NCBI GenBank assembly: GCA_944989445.1
Contig: CALYLW010000164.1
Coordinates: 931,001 to 995,000 of the forward strand
Length of the DNA stretch: 64,000 bases
DNA from: Ampullaceana balthica
Lineage: Eukaryota > Mollusca > Gastropoda > Lymnaeidae
Direction: 5' to 3'
Shown: one piece after another, positions 30,273-41,063 of the stretch
Numbering within the stretch: position 1 is the first letter of the stretch
Layout of the letters: each line of letters opens with the position of its first letter
The notes under the pieces: generated by a model
What the model saw: only the letters and a program-made list of their open reading frames with translations
Databases searched by the model: none
What the model was told of the DNA's origin: nothing
Position numbers and translations under genes: made by a program

Positions 30273-32678
30273 TTGAGACAAAACGAAGAAAGACAGAGAC
30301 TGCGACAGAAAGAAGATGAAAAGAAGCAGCGACAATACGAAAAGAGACAGGAGAAAATGTTAGAAAATGATGAAGAGAAAAGAAGAAAACTGAGAATTAA
30401 ACAGGGAGCCTTAAAAAGTAACGAGAGTAATTGTCAGGAAGAATTATATGGAATAGCCAGCTTATTTTGCGAAGATCAACAAGTAACGAAACCAGGGTAT
30501 ATGGTGGTGAAACCGGCAGTGGGAGAGATAGAGCAGGGTAGATACAACCCCAAGAAACCGACCAATACCAGTAGATATAAAAATGAAAATATGAACTTTG
30601 GAGGTTACAAAGACGATCGGAATACAGCTAAAGACTTTTCTGAGAGCTTTCCTAAGACAAGACAACAAAATAATAAAGGTAGAAGGGAACCAATGGCAGA
30701 ATATAAAAAGAGAACCTTAGAATCTAAAAAGAAACGTGAAGCAGATGACAGAATAGATTATACTGGGGACACTTTAGAAAGGAACACACATAAGGATGAA
30801 GTGACTGTTAATGAAGTGAAGGAAAATGGTGAAAGGGAAGACAGTGATAAACTCGTTAGTGAGTTAAGAAATAAACTGTCCCTTAAAGAGAACGAATTAA
30901 AGGAACACAGAGAGACAGCAGGTAAACTTGAGTTAAAATTGAGCAATGTTGAAACTAGACTAACGGATCTCGAAAAAGTTGACATCAAACACAGATTAAA
31001 AATAGAGGAAACTGAAGTTGAATCAATGAATTTAAAAATGAGAATTGCCGAAATGGACAAACTACTGGCTCAAAATGAGAAAGAAAAATCGTTTTGTATC
31101 AAAAGAACTAAGGACATAGAAGATAAAATGATAGAGATGGATTTAGATATATGGATCGCAAACCAGAAAATAGAAAAACTGGAAAAATCTGAAATTGAAA
31201 AAGATGAATTATTGGAAAAATTACAGAGGGAACTAAAAGGAAAAGAGATAGAAAACACAGAAATGGATAGAAACCTAATCAGTACACAAAACAACGTAGA
31301 AAATCTGAGTAAGGCCTTAGCCGAAATGGAAGAATCATTAAAAGAATGTAAGGGAGAGAACAAAATAAAACTGAATGAAGCTGAAGTTGAGGCCATGACC
31401 TGGAAAATGAAAAGTATCGAGATGGACAACGTATACGCTAGCTTAATAAAAATAGTCAGGGGTAAAGATGAAAAACTAGCAGAGATGAAATTAAACTTAA
31501 TCATTGCAAACCAAAATATATCAGGGCTGAATAAGACGGTGACTGAGAAAGATGAATGTTTGCAGAGCTTACAGTGGAAGCTAAAGGAAATTAAAGACAC
31601 ACTAACTCTAAGAGAAGAGAAAAATAATGAGTTAACACTGACCATAGCATATAACAAAGAAGACATAAATGACTTATGGCGAATCATTGTTGAAAAGGAA
31701 GAGAAAAGGACTGAATTAACGCAAAGATTAACTGGTAATGATACAGACATGACAATGATTGTGCAGAGAACGTCCAAGATGCTTGGGACAATAGTTGAAA
31801 AACCTCACGAAAAGTGGACCAAAGAAGTACAATTTCGAAAGAGGGAAATTTTACTTAATATGAATAAGAAAAAAAGTAGTGACCTAGATATGCAAGATGG
31901 GGTGAAGGTCACTGAACACACCGTGGTCACAGTAGTAACATTAACCTCGGAGGCAAAATGTTGTGAATGTAAGGGAAATAAGGAAGATAATGATGGAAAA
32001 ATTGATTTTGCTACTGAATTCCTAGAAGATAGCAAACTTTTTGATGGAGATCAGGAGAATATTGAAGATAATGATGGGAAAATTGAGTGTGCTACTAAGC
32101 TAAGAGCAGATATCCCACCTAGGGATAAAAACAAGCAACTTAAGAAGAAACCCTTCAGTGGAGCCATACAACAATATGACGTAGGCTCAGCTAAACACTG
32201 TTGTGAGTTGTTGAACAAAGGTGACGCGTATAACCTCCAAGGACGCAGCAGGGCAAACACGGAGCTCCACAGAAACAATAACAATGACACAGTGCGATCT
32301 AGACTGGCCAGAATGCATAGGACCATGACGGACAAATACTCATTGGACAGGCTTACGTCCGGTCTGTTGAGAATATTGGTTTTGTTAATAATTGGGGTCC
32401 GGTGGAACACATTTAATTGTGTTGTTAGCTCGTGCGTTGGTATATTTTTAGACGCAATGGTCAGCCATTCGGGTCAAAGAGTACAATTCAAAAGAGGTCA
32501 GGGAGGAAAATTCAAATGTAGTGACCGAAGTTATCGGCGAGATTTCAAGGGCGGAAGTAAAGCTAACCTGATAAGTCGTGGAGGGGGTGACAGGAGTGAC
32601 CGGGGAAATTTCAGAGGCGGAGGTATACTTAACCGGAAAAGCCATAGAGGTAGCGACAGGGAGGATCGCAGAGGATAG
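30273..32678 (+). CDS. Element 1 ORF2: long coiled-coil protein with RG-rich tail
   Basis: 801 codons from the first ATG, but the frame is open from about 30225, where IEEIRLKWEQED aligns with element 2. Order: a basic EERQRLRQKEDEKKQRQYEK helix; a conserved cysteine-bearing block ELYGIASLFCEDQQ (residues about 52-68); a long Leu/Ile-heptad coiled coil (about 190-520); a DRLTSGLLRILVLLIIGV hydrophobic stretch (about 694-711); and a Gly/Arg-rich tail with RGG motifs (about 740-801). The same order is seen at 37769-40256 with many conservative differences. The function is inferred as a structural Gag-like RNA-packaging protein. No nuclease or polymerase motif. A conserved module from element 2 lies separately downstream at 32823-32966. 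Confidence 0.88.
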   Translation: MRQNEERQRLRQKEDEKKQRQYEKRQEKMLENDEEKRRKLRIKQGALKSNESNCQEELYGIASLFCEDQQVTKPGYMVVKPAVGEIEQGRYNPKKPTNTSRYKNENMNFGGYKDDRNTAKDFSESFPKTRQQNNKGRREPMAEYKKRTLESKKKREADDRIDYTGDTLERNTHKDEVTVNEVKENGEREDSDKLVSELRNKLSLKENELKEHRETAGKLELKLSNVETRLTDLEKVDIKHRLKIEETEVESMNLKMRIAEMDKLLAQNEKEKSFCIKRTKDIEDKMIEMDLDIWIANQKIEKLEKSEIEKDELLEKLQRELKGKEIENTEMDRNLISTQNNVENLSKALAEMEESLKECKGENKIKLNEAEVEAMTWKMKSIEMDNVYASLIKIVRGKDEKLAEMKLNLIIANQNISGLNKTVTEKDECLQSLQWKLKEIKDTLTLREEKNNELTLTIAYNKEDINDLWRIIVEKEEKRTELTQRLTGNDTDMTMIVQRTSKMLGTIVEKPHEKWTKEVQFRKREILLNMNKKKSSDLDMQDGVKVTEHTVVTVVTLTSEAKCCECKGNKEDNDGKIDFATEFLEDSKLFDGDQENIEDNDGKIECATKLRADIPPRDKNKQLKKKPFSGAIQQYDVGSAKHCCELLNKGDAYNLQGRSRANTELHRNNNNDTVRSRLARMHRTMTDKYSLDRLTSGLLRILVLLIIGVRWNTFNCVVSSCVGIFLDAMVSHSGQRVQFKRGQGGKFKCSDRSYRRDFKGGSKANLISRGGGDRSDRGNFRGGGILNRKSHRGSDREDRRG

Positions 32679-34380
32679 AGGTGTGGCAATGGGAGTGGGA
32701 CAGACAAAGACTGATAGAAAATCACGGTCCCACTAATCCCACTAAGACTACCAGTATACTGACATATTTTGTAGGGTTGAGTACAAGAATGATCAAAATA
32801 GCTAATAATTAAGCCTGGGACAATGACAAATGATAGTAGTTACCAAATTTTAGGGTACACTCTAGGTAATGCTAATAAGGGTCGTTTCTTGTTTAGAATG
32901 GGAAAGATACGAAATGTTCCACCATCAAAAACAATGACTATGATTTTTGATGCATACATTAAATAACACGGAATTGGTGTTGTATCTTCTATGATGATGA
33001 TGATGATGATAATTTGTTGAAAATTATGATGAATAATGATAATATTTTTGGGATTGAAGTTGGGGTCTGCGTGACCTTGTACTAGAGTCAGTATGAAATG
33101 AAATAAAGTGGTTCGTATGTTCATGACAAATGTGTTGATCATATAAGAAATTTTGTGCACTGGAGACCTCAGTCCAAATTTTTATGATAAGAGATGTTGT
33201 TATGATGATAATGTTTTGGTTAGGATGCTGATGATGCTATTTGTTGATAACGATGAGGAGTTATGATAATGTATTTTTGTATTTACTTGGGGGGTCGGAG
33301 CGACCAATTCCCAGTATTACTATTATATGAATTGATAAGACAATTCTTATGTGCACGACACATTTTTGATTATGTAAGCATAACATTTTTGGTGCCATTG
33401 GAGCCCTCAGGCATTTAAGATAACATTGATAATATGTATTTATTATATGGTATGATGAAATTTTTGATTCATGAGAATTTTGCCGATGATGATGTTATGC
33501 TTATAAATATGATAATAATTTGTAACCAATTAACTGGTGGTTATGACCGGTCCCAGTATGGGGACGTTAAATATACCTAATGGGTCCCAGTATGAGGGAC
33601 GTTAAATATACATAATGGGTCCCAGAAGGGGGGACGATAAATATACATACGAGGTCCCGCTATGGGGACAGAAAACCTACATAACATGTCCCATACAGAT
33701 GCAATTATTAATGAAAAGGGACAGAAAATTGGGTGTATAGTGATTGCCGTGACACATGATTAGCAATTAAACCATTGAAGCATGCCATTCATTGTTTGTG
33801 AGACATGTTGAGCAATTAAGTCACTGAACCATGACTTTCTTCGCTTGAAAAACATGGGGATCATCTAAATCATTGAACCATGAGATTCTTTGCTTGTGAA
33901 ACATGGGTGTCATTTAAGTCATTTAACCATACCAAGATGTTGTATGTGAAGAATATTAATACTTCAAATGTGACAAAAAAGTTTTCTTTTGTATATTGAT
34001 GTATATATATCGTTAACATTTCGAGTAGTAATAACCTTTGCTACCCTCGAAAGCGAGGTAGTATAGGACTAGACTCGTACGCAGGTACGAAAACCGGGTA
34101 GTTCCACAATGTAAATAAAACGATTCCTTATTATGTATTTGGGAATATACACCACTATTGTGAACTAATATTTTTGGAAGCTAGCATATTACTGGTGAAA
34201 ATTCTGTATATAGTGAACATTGAAATTGTTAAATATTGTTAAAATAACTATATATTATTGAAATGCCTGTGTGTGTAAGTATGGGATATATTATTAGTAG
34301 ATCATGACACACCAAAACCTCAAGACCTTATGTTTATAAACTCGCGACATTCTTGCTAAGGTCGCTCGTGAGGAGGGGGG
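32679..34380 (+). other. 3' non-coding part of element 1, with short tandem repeats
   Basis: Holds ORF3 (32823-32966); a (GAT)n-rich stretch (32990-33500); about four ~36-bp repeats around GGTCCCAGTATGGGGACG (33545-33690); and about three ~57-bp repeats around CATTGAACCATGA (33765-33930). It ends in the polypurine tract before the 3' LTR. Confidence 0.75.
32823..32966 (+). CDS. Element 1 ORF3: short conserved module
   Basis: 47 codons from ATG to TAA. Residues 19-42 (KGRFLFRMGKIRNVPPS then TMTMIF) align with the C-terminal part of the element 2 protein (QGRLLFRIGDKRNIPPS then TTAMIF). In element 2 this module is fused in frame to the coiled-coil ORF; here a stop at 32676 and about 145 bp intervene. 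Conservation between diverged copies suggests selection. The motif is not one I recognise. Confidence 0.6.
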   Translation: MTNDSSYQILGYTLGNANKGRFLFRMGKIRNVPPSKTMTMIFDAYIK

Positions 34381-34888
34381 TGTTACGGTCAGATGTTGTG
34401 GTGTGGGGATAACTACGCATAAATGGGGCTGTGAACACTTGTCCTCGTGGAACGGGGGCAAGCGAACTCAAGGTACGTGCAAAGTTGTAATGAATTGACA
34501 GGACCACGGTCAAAGGGAGACATGTGATTGACCCAGGGTCCAGTCACAAACCGGTCGGACAAGACGGGGGTATAATAGGGGTCACATTGTGTGTCGAAAG
34601 GAGTGTTAAGTTGCCAAGTAGCAGGCAGGTGAAAGACGTACGATAGAGTGTGGAGTTTTGTGAACGTGGTCCAATCCGGTCAAGCTGGGCCGAGGACTCT
34701 GGATGGTATGACCATCAACTGTAAACTGCCAATTGTACTGTACCATAAATATGTTCAAAGCTTCTGGATGTCATTAAACTTATGTTGAAAGAAAACAACC
34801 CAGCGTTGCTAAGTCTTTTACCCGTCTACGTGGTAAATATCTGTGGCTAAGGGGGGGACCTCAACCCCTAGACAACGACTCCGCCACA
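34381..34888 (+). repeat. 3' LTR of element 1
   Basis: 508 bp, paired with 28559-29066 and preceded by the polypurine tract. Confidence 0.95.
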
Positions 34889-35234
34889 CGATGAATAGCC
34901 GTATTTTAATTTTTTTAATATAATATTTAACAAAGCAGAAATCACTTCAATGCAATAATAAAAAAACTTTAAAAAAAACAAGTTTTGACTATATATCATT
35001 AATGTACGAGACATAACTAAAAGAATTTTCATTATAATACGCAGCGCGAGACCATCAAAAAATACAAAATTGAAGTTATGTGTCGTAAAACATGTTTAAT
35101 ATAATGCGCACCGATAAGGAATATGTTAATAAAAAGTGTAGTCAATAAAATACGCACTTTATTGCGCAACAGGAAAGGTTGTTCAATATAATACGCACCA
35201 CGACGCTATAGCAAAAAATGTTAACATGTTTTTG

Positions 35235-35866
35235 TTTAGGGCTGTTATCGATTTATCGATTAATTTAAATTTAATCGTTAACTTTTGAAAAATTATCGAT
35301 TAATTAATCGATAATTTCGATTAAAGCCAAAAATAGACATTTGTGACGTCATTTAACTGAACATTTCTCCCGGACATTGAAAATTAAGAATATTTTGAAC
35401 TAAATTTTATGACACTGTGTTGATACTTGATCGGATGTTTGCGCTGAAGGTGGTACGTCAGCGATGTATTTGATCCTTTAAAAGAGAATTGTTTATGGCA
35501 GTGAACACAGTAAACTTTTTCACCATCTTCGACTTTGCCATCCGCAGTTAGCTTAAAAACCAAATTTTTCCTCAACTTTCTAGTTATATGTTTTAAATTT
35601 AACTGCGCTGATGCTGTCAGCTTTTTTTAGTTGACGTCTGCCGGTCCACATAAAGTAATAAAATAAATTATAATATTACGCGGTAGAAGTTTGTACGTAA
35701 AAAACTATATAAATTATTATTAATTATTTTTTAAATAATTTAAAAAAAATATTATAAATATTTTCTTTAATTTTAATCGAATTTTTATCGATTAAAATAA
35801 TTTAAATTGATAAAAAAATTAACGATTAATCGAGAAATTAATCTTTAAATTCCGCAGCCCTAAGTT
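35235..35866 (-). mobile_element. Non-autonomous hAT element with BED-finger exon
   Basis: Ends AGGGCTGTTATCGATTTATC and AATTCCGCAGCCCT. Subterminal TAATCGATTAA motifs are dense. It contains 35575-35384 (minus), a BED-finger coding piece. Tails of the same family occur at 12285-12365 and 44541-45315. No clean 8-bp TSD was seen. Confidence 0.75.
35384..35575 (-). pseudogene. BED zinc-finger remnant of a hAT transposase
   Basis: 63 codons: FKLTADGKVEDGEKVYCVHC, then KQFSFKGSNTSLTYHLQRKH. This shows the C-x2-C and H-x(3-5)-H ligands of a BED finger as in ZBED1-like hAT transposases. The DDE core is absent. Confidence 0.8.
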
Positions 35867-36085
35867 TTTTTCAGAAAGATAAATAAAGATAATAAAAAAT
35901 TCATTAATTTAATTACGATATATTCGAATTATCTGAAATTTTGATACATCATTTTTATCATCGGCACGAGTCTACCTGCAAAATTTCAGCTCGCTAGCTT
36001 ACGAGGAAATGGGTAAAAAATTGATCCAAAGTTTTTTCGGCACCACCCGCCTCAATCAAGCAAGCAAGCAGACACAGGATTTAAA

Positions 36086-36591
36086 AGCAAAATAGATTCA
36101 ATTTTTAATAATTCTCTAGCAATAATTTTCTGAAAACTGAAACAGTAATATAAATTACTACTTGCAAGTTAAACACAAATATTTGAACCACCATTAAGAT
36201 ACTTGTTCGCGCATCATTCTGCGCATGTCAAAATTCCACGCAAAATAGTTTTGGCAATATTAATATCACATATTATTCGGCCCAGCGGTGATGTGTCTTT
36301 TTGTGTAGTTTTAATTTAAAGAGTCATCTGTGAAGTATACTCTTAATTTTCCAAACAAATCGATACCTTTTTTGAGCGATCTTAAATTTTTGAACGGATT
36401 TGCGTTAGTTATAACAACCACTATGTAATCAAACAAATGTTGTGCGACCCCTTAATTAAGACTCGAAATTACAAATATCTTTGTTTCACCTTGTTTTTCC
36501 CCTTCAAAAGAAAAAGGGCGGTAGTCGGAAATGGATGTACTTTTGAAATGCCCACAAATGCCGCCCTCATATGTGTGACGCTTGGGACGGA
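36086..36591. other. Non-coding, nothing recognised
   Basis: AT-rich flank of element 2. No gene seen. Confidence 0.4.
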
Positions 36592-37768
36592 CCGCCTGTT
36601 AAGTCTCTATGTTTAAATTACACACAAAAAACAAAAAAAAATTCTAACACTTAAGCACTTGTCCACATCATGTGGCATATTACGGAGCAATCACTGCTCA
36701 CTTAATTACTTTTTAATAACACCTGGGTTATTAAGCTCTCTTATCCCTCCATAGGCACAGTTCTAAATCTATGTATATAAATACAGCCCATCGCTCCTGC
36801 CACACAGGAACTTGGTTAATTGATAAACAAAAACTGCCCATCACTCCTGCCGCACAGGACGTAGTTAATTATATAACAGAGGGAGCCTATCTCCCATGCC
36901 ATACAGGTCTGACTTCCTACTTCTTGACTACTCGTACATTATTATCTTAATTCTCAAAGAACCAACCTTCGACCTACTACTGGTCATAACACCTCACATA
37001 ATTAGTATCCAACAATTGACCATTTTTACGCTAGATTGTTTTCTATTTACAACTGACTCTACTGGTACCTCATATAAATTCCTTAAGATATTTATTCCAG
37101 GATTACCTCCAGCATGAGATAATGTTATAGGGATAACTACTTATCCAAACTATAAACATTTCAGCCTGATTGTATTTAACCCATTACAATCAATTATATA
37201 ACAATCATCAATCATGTGCATATAGTAGTCGTAATTAACATAATTCATCATAATAATCATAATACCCCAGATTGCAATTAAATCTGTCATTAATTACAAC
37301 TAGCTCTGTCCACATCATGGGACCTATAAGGAACAGTCACTGTTCTCCTATGTATATTTCACGTCCCCACAGCGGGATCCCTTTTATCCGTATCATCATA
37401 AACATAATATGATACTCATCACAAAACTTAAAGCATATTCATAATTCATTAATACAATTCATTTCATCATCAAAATCACCAACATTATTTTCAGCAGAAC
37501 CTATCAACAATACATATCCTTGTAATCAAGAATGTCCTGATATCTCCAGGGCGAAACATTTCTTATATCATTACCCCAATGGCCATGACCCTCAAAATAC
37601 GTCATCAATACCCAGTATAGTACTGGTACCCATGACACATCAATACATGTTATAAAAAAATGACACGAGGTCACCTGGACCCCGCAAGTTCTAACAAAAA
37701 AACCTTATTATCTCTTATAGTTATCAAAACAAAAAAAAACCCACATCATCTTGAAAAAGAAATCATAG

Positions 37769-39775
37769 TTAACACAAAAACCACATCATCATCATAACAA
37801 ATATCATATTCATATATATCAATACACAGGCCAAAAATTTCATAACATTGAAAAAAATCATAGCCGTTGTATCTGAGGGTGGGATATTACGTTTGTCCCC
37901 AATCCTAAATAACAAACGACCCTGGTTTCCGTTATACAGGCTGATGTGTTCTAAGTCATGCCTACGCGGCACTTCCCACGTGGGTATAACAATACCGCAG
38001 CTAGTGTCATAATAACCCTGACCTTTGAATTTTCCTTCTTGACCCCTTGTGTCTATGACTACATCTGCGCACGCGCCACTTTCGCCCCCACGACTTACTG
38101 TTCTCCCCAGGACTTCAGCTATCAACAAAAACATTACTCTTAACGGACCAGCGAAGCCGTTATCTTTCTTTGTAAGCCTGTCCTGTGAGCTTTTGTCGGT
38201 CATGGTCTGCGTATTACCGGCCCGTCTTGACCGTAATGTGTCAATGTCCTTACGTAACTGTGCAACGTTTACCGTGCTATGTGTTTGGATGTCGCACCCG
38301 TATTCTGTGTCCCCCGACTCCAAGCTATGACCCGCTGAGCACATGTCATTGTCATATTTTTTTGTGAGCTTGCTTTTTTCTACCCTCTCTGTAGTCAACT
38401 CAGTTTTTCGCTCCTTAGTAGCATTACATTCCTGTGTACTTTTTTTTCCTTCTGAGGGCTTCACCTCATCTTTACTATCTGGGTCACTAATTTTTTCTAT
38501 GTCCACTTGGCGACCTTTGTCAACAATTTCCTCTTTCTCTATCAACTCTTTGTTCTCATTTTCGTACGGTTTTTCAACAATACTATGGTGTGTCTTGCAC
38601 CTTCTCTGCACCATAGCTGTCATATCTTTCCCTGTTAACCTGAGGCTTAAGTCAGCCATTTTTTCTTCTTTGTCCGTTATGATTCGCCATAATTCCGTTA
38701 TGTCTTCTTTGTTACGTTCTACCTTTAGGGTTAACTGCTTATTGACCTCTTCTTTTTGAGTCAGTCTTTCTTTAATATTTTTGTTTTCTATCTCTCTTTC
38801 CTTTAGCTCCCTCTGTAATTTTTCCATAAGTTCGTCGTTATCATCCAGCGTCCTATTCAGCCCTGTTATATTTTGGTTTGCAATTATTAAGTTTATTTCC
38901 ATCTCTGCTAGTTTTTCATCTTTCCCCTTGAATATTTTTATCAAATTAGAATACACTTCATCCATTTCGGTACTTTTCATTTTCATGTTCATGGACTTAA
39001 CTTCAGATTCATTCATTTTTATTTTGTGCTCTCTCTTCAATTCTTCTAATAAATCATCTTTGTCTGCTAAACTCTTACTCAGATTGTCGTGTGTAATCAT
39101 TAGGTTTCTCTCCCTTTCTATGTTTTTTCTCTCTTTTTCTTTTATTTCCCTCTGTAATTTTTCTAATATTTCATCTTTTTCAACCCCAGACTTCTTCAAC
39201 TCTGTTATATGTTGGTTTGCCTTGTTTACATTTATCTCCATCTCTGCTAGTATGCCCTCTTTCACCTTGAGTATTTCTAATAATCTGGGAAAATCTCTCT
39301 CCATTGAGTCGATTTTCATTTTTAAACTCAATAGCTCGACTTCTTTTTCATCTACTTTTGTTTTGTGGTCACTCTTTAATTTGTCTAATAACTCCACTTT
39401 GTCGTTTAGCTCTCTTTCTACTTTTCCCAATAATTCCTCTTTTTCAACCAACTGACTTTCTCGTTCGGCAATTTTCATTCTTACTTCAATTGACTCAGCT
39501 TCAGTTTCCTCTATTTTTAATTTGTTTTCCACGTCTTCTTTTTCTAGTTCTTTAAGTCTGTTTTGAACGCTACGTACTGTTGATTGTAATTCATTTACTG
39601 TATCTGTGTGTTCCGCTATTTCCTTATCTTTGTTGAACAATGCGGCTTTTAGCCTGTCTACAAGGCTCAGGTTGTCTGCCAATTCCAAGTTTAACCAATC
39701 TATTTCTTTTTTATCTTCGGCGTTACGGTTTTTAAGGAAAACTAATTTCCATTTCTTTTTTGTCATATTCTTCAT
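37769..39775 (-). pseudogene. Element 2 coiled-coil protein, C-terminal part (668 codons)
   Basis: A long heptad coiled coil (residues about 15-400) with LKIEETEAES and NLIIANQNITGLNRT blocks that align with element 1. Then DKSSQDRLTKK, a hydrophobic LRVMFLLIAEVL, RGQEGKFKGQG, and the module QGRLLFRIGDKRNIPPS (about 620-636). It ends with a very hydrophobic, Met-rich tail (about 645-668), possibly an artefact of reading into the ATG-rich 3' region. The frame overlaps the upstream part by 44 bp at a +1 offset near an A-run at 39768, so the gene is broken or shifted there. Confidence 0.82.
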
Positions 39776-40256
39776 ATTTCTTTATATATTGTCTTTTGTT
39801 CTTAGGGGAATTCTCATGAACTTCAGTAACTTTCTTACTCTTGGGCTTGTGATCACCCTGGATCATGTTTTCCTTTTCATACCTTACGATATTGACCGGT
39901 TCTTCGGGATTCTCATGTCTATAATATTTAAACTGGCCAGCTGATGGGTCCGCCACCCTATAAACCTCTTCCGTTAAATATGGATCTTCACAATATATAC
40001 TGGCTATTCCATAGAGTACTTCCTCACAGTTAATAACTTCACTGTCGTAGTTTTCTGTCTCTTCTATAGCCCTTCTCTGTCTTTTTGCCTCTAATTTTGA
40101 TTGTCTCTTTTCGTATTGTCTACGTTTTTTCTCATCTTTTATCTGTCGCTGTCTTTGTCTCTCTTCGTTTTGTCTCAGTAATTTTTCATCTTCTTTATGC
40201 CACTTTGCCCGTACTTCCTCAATTTTATTAATCCACCATCTATCCTTGTCCGCCAT
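39732..40256 (-). pseudogene. Element 2 coiled-coil protein, N-terminal part (174 codons)
   Basis: Starts MADKDRWWINKIEEVRAKWH and continues QNEERQRQRQIKDEKKRRQY, then a cysteine-bearing VLYGIASIYCEDPYL block. All align with element 1 ORF2 (30225-30720). This ATG starts about where element 1's ORF1/ORF2 join lies. It ends after KKEMEISFP, where the other frame (39775-37769) takes over. Confidence 0.85.
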
Positions 40257-40509
40257 TATTTTATCTAGCTTTTATATTTTACTTTTTATAATCTAGCTTC
40301 CCTTATTGTCCGTTTATATCTGACAGGTATGCTATATCTATATATATTATCTAACAGATCAATCTTGCTATAGCACACTTTCCCAATTTAACACTATTTT
40401 ATAAGTAATTAAGTACGTACTTACTGTGGGTTATATTTCAGACATAATAGCCATATACAATGAAAGTCCCATTACACAATAAATATCCATTCGTAAGAAG
40501 TTCACAAAG

Positions 40510-40827
40510 TCACACTTTTTGCAGTTTCCTTGTCACATAGTAATGTTTTTCTCCACCTTGAATATCTTCTCGATCTTGTCCCGATTTGAACTGTGGTGCT
40601 GTGGGTCGTCTCGGCTCCTCAGGGTCCCACTGGGGCGGGATGGTTGGTTCTGCAACTTGACCTCCCGGTACAGTTTGTAATCGTCTTCTCTCGTAGTTGG
40701 CACCGTCTGGTTCAGACGTCGTTGCTGTGCTGGTTCCGACGTCGTTGTTTTGCTGGTTCTGGTTCGAGGTATCTCTTGTAGTTGGTCTTCTGGCTGGTAA
40801 TGTTCCGTACTGGGACTTGCTAGGCAT
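40510..40827 (-). CDS. Element 2 short upstream ORF (105 codons)
   Basis: Starts MPSKSQYGTLPARR and is rich in Thr, Gln and Pro, with IPPQWDPEEPRRP near residue 67. It lies between PBS and the coiled-coil gene, the usual place of the Gag start. No recognised domain and no visible counterpart in element 1. An overlapping 172-codon frame (41051-40533) is less protein-like. Confidence 0.45.
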   Translation of the reverse strand: MPSKSQYGTLPARRPTTRDTSNQNQQNNDVGTSTATTSEPDGANYERRRLQTVPGGQVAEPTIPPQWDPEEPRRPTAPQFKSGQDREDIQGGEKHYYVTRKLQKV

Positions 40828-41063
40828 CGTCTATCAGAAAATCCGCTGATACGTTGATCGTTGCCCTGTCTGCCCGTGTTCGTCGCTGGTTGATCGTCGT
40901 TGTGCTGTTGTAAGACGTATGCCCTACGATGGATACAGTAGTCTGTATCAGAGGCGCTGTACTGAAAAGTACAGGCGCACATACCGCTGTGCTGATGTGG
41001 TTCCGTCCCATCTCTCGTAGTGTTTGGCGGTGCTAGGCAATCCAGAGACAATTCGGGCCCCCA

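Larger units (their letters stand above)
28559..34888 (+). mobile_element. Complete pol-less LTR retroelement (element 1), 6.33 kb
   Basis: Two 508-bp LTRs (28559-29066, 34381-34888) look identical. They begin TGTTACGG and end GCCACA. The TSD is the perfect 5-bp CGATG (28554-28558 and 34889-34893). A primer-binding-site-like TGGGGGCCCCG starts 2 bp after the 5' LTR. A purine tract GAGGAGGGGGG abuts the 3' LTR. The interior codes for a Gag-like coiled-coil protein (29794-30246 joined to 30273-32678) and a small downstream ORF (32823-32966). No protease, RT, RNase H or integrase motif was found in any frame, so it must borrow enzymes. Identical LTRs point to very recent movement. It shares its ORF family and PBS with element 2 (36597-41585). 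Confidence 0.93.
34960..36085. mobile_element. Dispersed repeat (9640-10160 relative) interrupted by a hAT element
   Basis: The left piece (about 34970-35230, TTGACTATATATCATTAATG then ACATAACTAAAAG) and right piece (about 35870-36085, TTCATTAATTTAATTACG then CAAAATTTCAGCTCGCTAGC) form one copy. It resembles the inverse copy at 42690-43215. The hAT element 35235-35866 sits between. Confidence 0.6.

Noticed and set aside
30758..32410. Minus-strand open frames opposite element 1 ORF2
   Set aside because: Antisense shadows with Phe/Ser-rich composition.
37958..39944. Plus-strand open frames opposite the element 2 coiled-coil gene, rich in Ser, Phe and Leu
   Set aside because: They are antisense shadows of Lys/Glu-rich codons. 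The minus frame has the homology to element 1.
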